56,522 bases of DNA from Nitrososphaerota archaeon. GTDB taxonomy: Archaea > Thermoproteota > Nitrososphaeria > Nitrososphaerales > Gagatemarchaeaceae. Below are positions 50,047 through 56,522 of this stretch, piece after piece. A model generated the notes under the pieces. That model saw nothing but the letters and a program-made list of their open reading frames with translations, had not been told where the DNA came from and made no database searches. The position numbers and the translations under genes were made by a program. The DNA is taken from contig JAPCJP010000003.1 of the NCBI GenBank assembly GCA_027886885.1, positions 20,526-77,047 on the forward strand. Direction: 5' to 3'. Numbering within the stretch: position 1 is the stretch's first letter; the number at the start of each line of letters is the position of its first letter.

Positions 50047-51027
50047 CTAAAGCTCGACCCATTTTCCGACTCCGGCGCCCAGGGCGAGCCTATGGACCAT
50101 GGAGCCGACCGCGTTGTCCTCGAAGGCGAGGCCCACGGCCTTGAATATCGTGACCTCCGAATCGTTCGCCCTCCCGCCTACTTTGCCCGTCACGAGGCCA
50201 GCGAGGTCCCCCTTGACGCCCTCCTTTGAGATTGCACCCTCTGAGATCGGGATGAGAAGGTCCCCTGCTTCTTCCATGGCTGCCTCGACGGAATCGACGA
50301 AGAGTGACGCCTTCGAGACCAACGCCGAACCCAGTTCGCGGCTCTCCGGGGTGTAGGCGCCTATGGCCACCACGTGGGTGCCCGGGCCGACTTGGTTTGC
50401 GTCGAGCACGGGGGTCTTGGAGGTGGTCGCTGTCACGATGACATCGGCTCCCGCGGTCGCATCCCCGACGCTCTCGCACGCAACGGACTCAATGTGGAGC
50501 TCATTCTTGCAACGTTCGGCGAGCTTCTTCCTCCTACCGGGGTCGACGTCGAAGACGGAGACTCGCTGGATGCCCAGCTGGGAGGAGACGCCGCTGATCT
50601 GGAAGAAACCCTGACCTCCCGCACCAATCATCGCGAGGCTGCGTGAGTCCTTCCTCGCAAGGTACCTGCACGAAAGGCCTGAGACCGCACCCGTCCTGAC
50701 GGCCGTCAATGCGGTGCCGCCCATTATGCACTTGACGCTCCCGTCGACCGCGTCCGTCAAGAGGACAACCGCCCTAGTCGATGGTACGTCCGGTCCCAGG
50801 TCCGGATAGACGGTCACTATCTTCAAGCTAGCCATGTTCACCTTGTCCCGAACCAGGGAGGGCATGAGGAGTATGTTCCTCACATCGGAGATACGGAAAC
50901 GAGTCCTTACTGGCGACTCGACCGCTCCCTTCGCAAGCAGGGCGAAGGCGCTTCGAAGCTCGTCTACCGAAGCCCGCATGTCTGCGAGCTCGAGCACTTG
51001 CTCGTTCGTCAGAGTCAGAATCTTCAA
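50047..51027 (-). CDS. Ornithine cyclodeaminase/mu-crystallin-family protein
   Basis: The 326-residue product has the family's Rossmann segment MIGAGGQGFFQI, the TALTAVRTGAVSG substrate region, and DADVIVTATTSKTPV. The family includes ornithine cyclodeaminase, alanine dehydrogenase and ketimine reductases; sequence motifs do not decide which. The TTG start is 27 nt below the TATA-like GCTTAGATAGG, on the strand opposite to rfcS. Confidence 0.9.
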   Translation of the reverse strand: MKILTLTNEQVLELADMRASVDELRSAFALLAKGAVESPVRTRFRISDVRNILLMPSLVRDKVNMASLKIVTVYPDLGPDVPSTRAVVLLTDAVDGSVKCIMGGTALTAVRTGAVSGLSCRYLARKDSRSLAMIGAGGQGFFQISGVSSQLGIQRVSVFDVDPGRRKKLAERCKNELHIESVACESVGDATAGADVIVTATTSKTPVLDANQVGPGTHVVAIGAYTPESRELGSALVSKASLFVDSVEAAMEEAGDLLIPISEGAISKEGVKGDLAGLVTGKVGGRANDSEVTIFKAVGLAFEDNAVGSMVHRLALGAGVGKWVEL

Positions 51028-51048
51028 TCGAGAGCGGGGTCCTTGTTC

Positions 51049-51059
51049 GCCTATCTAAG
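51049..51059 (-). promoter_or_regulatory. TATA-like box of the cyclodeaminase-like gene
   Basis: On the minus strand this reads GCTTAGATAGG, centred about 27 nt before the TTG at 51027. The rfcS promoter lies about 85 bp to the right and faces the other way. Confidence 0.45.
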
Positions 51060-51133
51060 CGTGAGGCAGGTCACGCCCGATCTCCACCAACCGCTGGAAT
51101 GTAGGCGCCGCCTCTTGAGAAATTTCCTGACAA

Positions 51134-51145
51134 CATAATATATAC
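51134..51145 (+). promoter_or_regulatory. TATA box of rfcS
   Basis: The sequence cataatatatac is a strong TATA box centred near 51140. It is 28 nt upstream of ATG 51168 (a short ORF) and 57 nt upstream of GTG 51197. It is only 18 nt from GTG 51158, which should therefore be untranscribed. Confidence 0.65.
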
Positions 51146-51167
51146 CGTGGAGGGGCCGTGAGGGCAC

Positions 51168-51206
51168 ATGCTCCTAGCCCGGTCTGGTGTTCCTCCGTGC
51201 CCTTAG
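51168..51206 (+). CDS. Possible 12-codon leaderless uORF ahead of rfcS
   Basis: ATG 51168 sits 28 nt below the TATA box, the leaderless spacing used throughout this window. The frame encodes MLLARSGVPPCP and ends at TAG 51204-51206. It overlaps the likely rfcS start (GTG 51197) in another frame, and the GGTG ahead of that GTG lies inside it. Terminating ribosomes would therefore be placed next to the rfcS start. Translation is not shown. Confidence 0.35.
   Translation: MLLARSGVPPCP
51186..51189 (+). promoter_or_regulatory. Shine-Dalgarno-like site of rfcS
   Basis: GGTG lies seven bases before GTG 51197, within normal spacing for a match to the 16S anti-SD. It supports this GTG over ATG 51215 and GTG 51158. 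Confidence 0.4.
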
Positions 51207-52171
51207 AGGACATCATGTGGGTCGAGAAGTATCGACCGCACAAGCTGGAGGACGTTATGAACCAGACCGAGGTCAAGGAGAGGCTGCGGCCGCTCCTCGA
51301 GAAGAAGGACGAGATGCCCCATCTGCTCTTCGCGGGCCCACCAGGGACCGGAAAGACGACCATAGCGACCATCCTCGCAGAGCAGCTGTTGGGGCCGTTG
51401 AAGCCCGACTACACTCTTTCCCTGAACGCCAGCGACGAGCGGGGCATAGACATCGTCAGGGAGAGGGTCAAGGTCTTTGCGAGCTACTCCGACAGAAGGG
51501 AGGGCGTCCCGTTCAGGCTCGTCATCCTCGACGAAGCCGACGAGATGACCAGGGACGCCCAGACCGCCCTCAGGCGGATAATGGAGGAAAGCTCGCGGTT
51601 CACCAGGTTCATACTGATCTGCAACTACTCTTCCGGCATAATCGAGCCAATCCAGAGCCGATGCGCGATCTTCAGGTTCCAGCGGGTGGTCGGTGAGGAT
51701 GTGGTCGGGCAGCTCAAGAAGATAGCGAAGGCCGAAGGCGTGAAGGCGAGCGAGAAAGTCCTCGAGGCGGTCTACGAGGCGACCAGCGGGGACCTGAGGC
51801 AGGCGATAAACCTCCTTCAGGCCGCATCAGCTGGGGCCGGCGAGGTCACCATCGAGAGGGTCAACGCCGTGACCGGCTCTGCGGTCAAGCACAGGGCTGC
51901 GGAGATAATCGGCCTGGCTCTGGACGGCGACTTCGAGGCTTCCAGGGTCAAGCTGGTCGAGCTCACCAGGGTCTACGGGGTGCCGGAATCCGACTTCCTC
52001 AGGTACGCCAACGAGGCGATCACGGGCTCGAACACTGAGACCATGGCGGGTGCGATCAAGATAATCGCGGAGTACGACTATCGTCTGCTCATGGGTGCGA
52101 GCCCCGAAATACAGCTCACGGCGATGCTGGCCGAGCTGGCGTCCCTCAAAAAGCCGAAGATAAAGGAGTGA
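51197..52171 (+). CDS. rfcS: Replication factor C small subunit
   Basis: The 324-residue product begins PLEDIMWVEKYRP and has Walker A GPPGTGKT (47-54) and Walker B DEAD (112-115). Also visible are the SRC motif (IQSRCAIFRF), sensor-1 ICNYSSGI, and the ATSGDLRQAIN sensor-2 region. The family forms the four-subunit core of the clamp loader. GTG 51197 gives an N-terminus typical of the family. Upstream a short ORF may influence translation. HisRS follows in the same frame after the TGA stop. Confidence 0.95.
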   Translation: MPLEDIMWVEKYRPHKLEDVMNQTEVKERLRPLLEKKDEMPHLLFAGPPGTGKTTIATILAEQLLGPLKPDYTLSLNASDERGIDIVRERVKVFASYSDRREGVPFRLVILDEADEMTRDAQTALRRIMEESSRFTRFILICNYSSGIIEPIQSRCAIFRFQRVVGEDVVGQLKKIAKAEGVKASEKVLEAVYEATSGDLRQAINLLQAASAGAGEVTIERVNAVTGSAVKHRAAEIIGLALDGDFEASRVKLVELTRVYGVPESDFLRYANEAITGSNTETMAGAIKIIAEYDYRLLMGASPEIQLTAMLAELASLKKPKIKE

Positions 52172-52183
52172 GTCTGGACGCCG

Positions 52184-53455
52184 ATAGACCTCTCGCTGCC
52201 ACGGGGCATCCGGGACATAGAGCCCGATGAGCACGACCTCCACCAGAGAATCCGTTCCGTTTTCTTTGACGTGGCCCGCGCCTACAACTTCAGGACCATG
52301 GAACCGGCCCCGCTGGAGACCCTGTCAATCCTCCGTGCCAAGAGCGGGAGCCAGGTGGACGAGCAAATCTACCACTTCAAGGACAAGGCGGAGAGGGACA
52401 TCGGCCTGAGGTTCGACCTCACCGTCGGCATGACGAGGTACGTTGCGGGCAAGAAGGGGCTCAAACCCCCCATCAAGCTCGCCTCCTACGGCGGGGTCTG
52501 GCGATACGACGAGCCGCAGCACGCTCGCTATCGATGGTTCTACCAGTGGGACGTCGAGATCTTCGGCGACCCGACCATCGATGCTGACGCCGAGGTCATC
52601 GACTTCACCTACAACCTCTTCAAGAAGCTGGGCCTGGCGAAGGTCACCGTCAAGGTAGGGGACCGGAGAGTGGTGGAGGAGTACATCAGGCGCAAGCTCA
52701 ACGTCTCCTCCGAGGAGAAGCTCCTGGAGATGATGCGGGCACTCGACAAGGTCTCCAAGAAGACAGACGACGAGCTCATAGCGGAATACGAAGACAAGGG
52801 AGTCCCCGGCGCAGAGATGGAGCAGCTCCTCTCCTTTGGTAGGATCAAGGGGACGCCGGACTCGGTCCTCGGAAGGCTCTCGGAGGAGCACTTGGACACT
52901 CTTGCGGGCCTGACCGAGCTGAGGGATTCCCTGAAGGTAAGGGGCATAGAGAACGTCGAGTACAACCTCAGCATCGTCCGCGGTATCGACTACTACACCG
53001 GGGTCGTCTTCGAGGTGGTCGATGGGGAGCGCCCTGACCTCGGCTCGCTCTGCGGCGGAGGAAGGTACGACGTGCTGCCGAACATCTTCGGTAGACCGGA
53101 CCTCGCTGCAACCGGGGCCGCAGGAGGTGTGGAAAGGATAGCCCTCTCGCTCGAGCAGTCCGCGCCTACCACAGAGACCTCCGTCTTCGTCGCCTTCACG
53201 GAGCCCTCGCTGATGGTAGAGGCGCTCAAGGTCTCGGCGTCTCTCAGAGACGCCGGGGTGAGAAGCGAGCTCGGTACCCGGGGAAAGGGCCTGAGCAAGC
53301 AACTCGAGGAGGCCGGCTCCGGGAGGTTCACACACGCGGTCATAGTCGGCAAGAGAGAGTTGGAGTCGGGAACCCTCACCCTTAGGGACCTGAAAGAGCG
53401 GAAGGAGAGGAAGGTCCCGGCCGCCGCCCTCCTCTCAGAGCTGCGACCTAGCTGA
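52184..53455 (+). CDS. hisS: Histidyl-tRNA synthetase, non-standard start
   Basis: About 423 residues are encoded from the in-frame ATA at 52184. The N-terminal DLSLPRGIRDIEP matches the class II HisRS start, but there is no ATG, GTG or TTG between the rfcS TGA (52169-52171) and GTG 52271, which would cut off this segment. Motif 2 (RYDEPQHARYRWFYQWDVE), HisA (RGIDYYTGVVFEV) and motif 3 (GAAGGVERI) are present, followed by the anticodon-binding domain. It follows rfcS in the same reading frame. ACG, ATA or CTG near the start could initiate; ATA gives IDLSLPRG. Confidence 0.9.
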   Translation: MDLSLPRGIRDIEPDEHDLHQRIRSVFFDVARAYNFRTMEPAPLETLSILRAKSGSQVDEQIYHFKDKAERDIGLRFDLTVGMTRYVAGKKGLKPPIKLASYGGVWRYDEPQHARYRWFYQWDVEIFGDPTIDADAEVIDFTYNLFKKLGLAKVTVKVGDRRVVEEYIRRKLNVSSEEKLLEMMRALDKVSKKTDDELIAEYEDKGVPGAEMEQLLSFGRIKGTPDSVLGRLSEEHLDTLAGLTELRDSLKVRGIENVEYNLSIVRGIDYYTGVVFEVVDGERPDLGSLCGGGRYDVLPNIFGRPDLAATGAAGGVERIALSLEQSAPTTETSVFVAFTEPSLMVEALKVSASLRDAGVRSELGTRGKGLSKQLEEAGSGRFTHAVIVGKRELESGTLTLRDLKERKERKVPAAALLSELRPS

Positions 53456-56400
53456 GGCTCTTCAGCGGCGATTGGACGCACATCAGTACCGCCTCCCCTT
53501 GTTCCAGGGTCGTCAGGAACGGCACTTGCAGTTCCACGGCCTTCCTCCTGACCTTGTAGAGGTCCTTCCTCATCCTGCTCATGTTGGTATTGAGCGAGAT
53601 TACGAAGGAGACCTTCCCCTTCGTCACCGCCTCGACCATGTCGTCTATCGTGGAGACCTTTACGTTTCGTCGGTCCAGAGCAGCGGCCACCGACTGCGTT
53701 GTGACGAAGTTCATGCCGACCTCCCCGAACCTGCCGACGAGTTCTCTTATCCGCCCGAGCTCTCCCTTCTCGTCGGCGAGGATGATGCCCGTCTCCCCGG
53801 GTTGGGGAATCCTCATCCCCGCGGCTATGAGAGCCCTGCTCATGGCCTCGGCTAGGGTTGCGCCGAAGCAGGCGACCTCCCCCGTAGACCGCATCTCCAC
53901 ACCGACGGTCGGCTCTGCGCCCTCGATCTGCATGAACGAGAACTGGGGTGCTTTCACTGCGTACCCCTTGGGCTCGGGTACGTCCTCGGTCGACGCGAGC
54001 TTGCCGCCCAGTATGGCAGGGGCGACCAGCTCGATGAGGTTGACCCCCGTTGCCTTGCAAACGAACGGAAGCGACCTTGACGCCCTGAGGTTGCATTCGA
54101 TGACCTGGACGTCGTCCCCCACCACCAAGAACTGGACGTTGAAGGGGCCCTTAACCGCGAGCTCGCGGGCGATCGCCCTGCTGTATTCCCTTATCCTTTC
54201 CTTTGCAGTCCGGGTGATGGTTATCGTCGGGATGGTCATGATGGCGTCGCCAGAGTGGACGCCTGCGTTCTCGACGTGCTCCATGATGGCGCCGATCACG
54301 ACGGCCTCCCCGTCGGAGATGCCGTCCACCTCGACCTCCCGGGCGTCCTCGATGAACTTACTGACGGTCACGGGATAGTTCGGGTTCACCTCCGAGGCCT
54401 TCGCCAGGAATGTCTCCAGGTCACGGCTCCCCCAGATCACCCGCATCGCCGAGCCGCTGAGCACGTGGGAGGGCCGCACGATGACCGGGTAACCCAACTT
54501 CTCGCAGAATTCCCTCGCCATCTTGGTCGACCTGAAGCTCCCCCAGGCGGGCTGCGGGATTGCGAGCTTGTCAAGAAGGAAGCTGAACCTCTCCCTGTCC
54601 TCGGCCCTCTCTATGGACTCGGCGCTCGTCCCAAGGATGCTCGCCCCGTTCTCGTTGAGCTCGAGGGCAAGGTCGTTGGGGATCTGCCCCCCGACGCAGA
54701 GCACGAATCCCAGCGGCTTCTCCCTCTCATAGATCGATAGGAGCCTCTCGACGGTGAGCTCCTCGAAATAGAGCCTGTCGCTCATGTCGAAGTCGGTGGA
54801 GACGGTCTCCGGGTTGCAGTTGACCACCACCACTTCGTCCACGCCGCTCGACTTCAGGGCCCAGGCCATGTTCATCGTGCCCCAGTCGAACTCCACTGAG
54901 CTCCCTATCCTGTAGGGGCCGGCCCCGAGGACGATCACCTTGTTCTTGGTCCGGGTCGCCTTGGCTTCGTCCACCGAGGCGTTGTACGTCATGTACAGAT
55001 AGTTTGTCTTCGCGGGCCACTCGGCTGCCAGCGTGTCGATCACTTTGGTGAGAGGGCGCACGTCCATCCTCTCCCTCACCGCCCTGGCCTGCTCCTCCTC
55101 GATCCCCACCGCCGCAGCGACCTGCCTGTCAGAGAACCCGAGCTTCTTGGCCTCGCGAACCATTGAGGGGTCTCTCTCGATCCCCTCGCGGCCGGCATTG
55201 GATATGCGCCGGTGCATGTCGACGATATTCTTCAGCTTCGAGACGAACCATGGGTCGATGATGCTGAGCCGGCTCACCTCGTCCTCGGGGATGCCCGCCA
55301 TGAGCGCTTCTACCACGTCGAAGATTATCTGGTCCGTCGGGTTCCTCAGGCGTTCCTTGATGACCTCAATCTCATCCGTCTCGATCGACCGCCTTATCAC
55401 GCCGTCATAGCGGATGTTCAGCATGCGGGTGGCCTTCTGGACGGTCTCCTCGAAGGACCTCCCGATGGCCATCACCTCACCCACGGACTTCATGGACGTA
55501 CCTATGCTACGCGAGGCCCCCTCGAACTTCTTGGTGTCCCAGCGTGGCATCTTCAAGACCACATAGTCGAGCGACGGCTCGAAGAGCGCCGTGGTCACTC
55601 CCGTCACCTTGTTCTTGAGCTCTGTAAGCGAGTATCCCAGGCAGATCTTGGAGGCGATGTAGGCTATGGGGTAACCCGTGGCCTTGGAGGCGAGAGCCGA
55701 GGACCGCGAAAGTCTTGCGTTGATCTCGATGGCGTTGTAGCGCTCCGATACCGTGTCGAGCGCGAACTGCATGTTGCACTCGCCGATGATGCCGCACCGT
55801 CTCGCTGCCTTGAGGGCGAGAGTCCTGAGGGTATGGTACTCTCTGTTCGTGATGGTCTGGGACGGTGCGACTACGATGTTGTCACCGGTGTGGACCCGCA
55901 TGCTCAGGACGTTCTCCATGTTGCAGACGACCTGGCCGTTGTCCTCCCTGTCCCTCATCACCTCATACTCTATCTGCTTCCAGCTTCCGATGTACTCCTC
56001 GATGAGTACCTGGTGGGCCATGCTCAGGTTCAGCCCCCTTGTGACTATCTCGTCGAGCTCTTTCTCGTTCCTGGCGACGCCTCCTCCCCTGCCGCCGAGA
56101 GTGTAGGCCACCCGCATTATCACGGGGAAGCCGATTTCCTTGGTTATCCTCCTCGCGTCCTCCAGGGAGTACGCAGGTTCGCTGCGCGGACAAGCGATGC
56201 CGATCTCCGTCATCGTCTCCTTGAAGAGCTCCCTGTCCTCGGTGATCTCGATGCCGTGTATCGGCGTTCCAAGGACCTTGACCCCGTATTTGTCGAGCAC
56301 ACCCTTCTTCGAAAGGCCCACGCCGCAGTTCAGGGCGGTCTGTCCCCCGAACCCTAGGAGTATGGCGTCGGGTCTCTCCTTCTCGATGACGTCGGAGACG

Positions 56401-56522
56401 AAGTCCACGTTGACCGGGAGGAAGAAGATCTTGTCCGCCATGCGCTTGTCCGTCTGGATGGTGGCGATGTTGGGGTTGACCAGGAGGGACTTTACCCCTT
56501 CCTCGCTCAGGGCCTTGAGGCA
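53448..56522 (-). CDS. carB: Carbamoyl-phosphate synthase large subunit (partial)
   Basis: The frame runs off the right edge, where residues ALSEEGVKSLLVNPNIAT continue upstream of the first visible ATG. About 1,024 residues are visible. Two ATP-grasp halves are present, each with ATP-grasp segments (GFPVIMRVAYTLGGRGGG and GYPVIVRPSHVLSGSAM). The allosteric/MGS-like domain lies near the C-terminus. CarB makes carbamoyl phosphate from bicarbonate, glutamine-derived ammonia and ATP, supplying pyrimidine and arginine synthesis. Its stop overlaps that of hisS by 8 nt in convergent orientation. The missing N-terminus lies outside the window. Confidence 0.95.
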   Translation of the reverse strand, partial: CLKALSEEGVKSLLVNPNIATIQTDKRMADKIFFLPVNVDFVSDVIEKERPDAILLGFGGQTALNCGVGLSKKGVLDKYGVKVLGTPIHGIEITEDRELFKETMTEIGIACPRSEPAYSLEDARRITKEIGFPVIMRVAYTLGGRGGGVARNEKELDEIVTRGLNLSMAHQVLIEEYIGSWKQIEYEVMRDREDNGQVVCNMENVLSMRVHTGDNIVVAPSQTITNREYHTLRTLALKAARRCGIIGECNMQFALDTVSERYNAIEINARLSRSSALASKATGYPIAYIASKICLGYSLTELKNKVTGVTTALFEPSLDYVVLKMPRWDTKKFEGASRSIGTSMKSVGEVMAIGRSFEETVQKATRMLNIRYDGVIRRSIETDEIEVIKERLRNPTDQIIFDVVEALMAGIPEDEVSRLSIIDPWFVSKLKNIVDMHRRISNAGREGIERDPSMVREAKKLGFSDRQVAAAVGIEEEQARAVRERMDVRPLTKVIDTLAAEWPAKTNYLYMTYNASVDEAKATRTKNKVIVLGAGPYRIGSSVEFDWGTMNMAWALKSSGVDEVVVVNCNPETVSTDFDMSDRLYFEELTVERLLSIYEREKPLGFVLCVGGQIPNDLALELNENGASILGTSAESIERAEDRERFSFLLDKLAIPQPAWGSFRSTKMAREFCEKLGYPVIVRPSHVLSGSAMRVIWGSRDLETFLAKASEVNPNYPVTVSKFIEDAREVEVDGISDGEAVVIGAIMEHVENAGVHSGDAIMTIPTITITRTAKERIREYSRAIARELAVKGPFNVQFLVVGDDVQVIECNLRASRSLPFVCKATGVNLIELVAPAILGGKLASTEDVPEPKGYAVKAPQFSFMQIEGAEPTVGVEMRSTGEVACFGATLAEAMSRALIAAGMRIPQPGETGIILADEKGELGRIRELVGRFGEVGMNFVTTQSVAAALDRRNVKVSTIDDMVEAVTKGKVSFVISLNTNMSRMRKDLYKVRRKAVELQVPFLTTLEQGEAVLMCVQSPLKSLS

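Noticed and set aside
52325-53335. 336-codon minus-strand frame inside hisS
   Set aside because: It is a shadow of conserved HisRS sequence with no domain.
55212-56357. 381-codon plus-strand frame inside carB
   Set aside because: It mirrors carB in the opposite strand and has no family signature.

Overview
The window is GC-rich archaeal chromosome. It carries Orc1/Cdc6, MCM, a Gins23-type GINS subunit, both RFC subunits, a Hel308 helicase, Cdc48, a UbiA-family prenyltransferase of ether-lipid synthesis, a tRNA-splicing endonuclease and a tRNA-Arg with a bulge-helix-bulge intron. TATA-like boxes 25-33 nt upstream of start codons are widespread, so leaderless transcription with many TTG and GTG starts looks common. 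A stand-alone MIT-domain protein (an ESCRT/Cdv partner fold) and the gins23-mcm pairing suggest a TACK lineage, perhaps near Nitrososphaeria or Bathyarchaeia. That placement is inference, because no rRNA gene is present. I see no insertion sequence, CRISPR array or phage module.

Layout. 1-4.4 kb: small unknown proteins and the Cdc48 ATPase. 4.4-9.9 kb: a surface protein with a triplicated membrane repeat, a ParB-like protein, ParA with a disordered partner, and zinc-finger membrane proteins. 9.9-18.5 kb: an MhqO/MhqD-like detoxification pair behind a palindrome, an RNase J-like nuclease, GNAT, hotdog thioesterase, PPK2, a MIT protein and an amidase. 18.5-29.2 kb: an MFS exporter, PurM/HypE-like protein, bifunctional-nuclease-like, MIP18 and PAC2 proteins, an ABC ATPase, M20 peptidase, nitroreductase, VIT transporter, OsmC and a zinc-type reductase. 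29.2-35.4 kb: orc1/cdc6, then an endA-ubiA-rfcL operon opposite mtnA, then the tRNA. 35.5-43.4 kb: a degenerate RecA/KaiC-like ATPase with a membrane partner, aldehyde dehydrogenase, a PadR regulator divergent from inositol-1-phosphate synthase, and a three-gene coiled-coil/SPFH/zinc-ribbon module like bacterial envelope-stress operons. 43.4-56.5 kb: a gins23-mcm-hel308-asnB-like-hemK-like operon, an ornithine cyclodeaminase-like enzyme, rfcS-hisS, and carB running off the right end.

The most unusual observations concern translation starts. rfcS has a TATA box placed to make a leaderless 12-codon ORF that overlaps the likely rfcS start. Three downstream operon genes (hisS, the PurM-like gene and the membrane partner of the KaiC-like ATPase) have clear coding sequence but no ATG, GTG or TTG where the protein should begin. 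Others are an EndA whose catalytic His appears to be Ala beside an intron-containing tRNA, and a ParA operon whose second gene encodes a disordered protein with a basic N-terminus and an amphipathic C-terminus. All similarity calls come from reading motifs; no database search was run.
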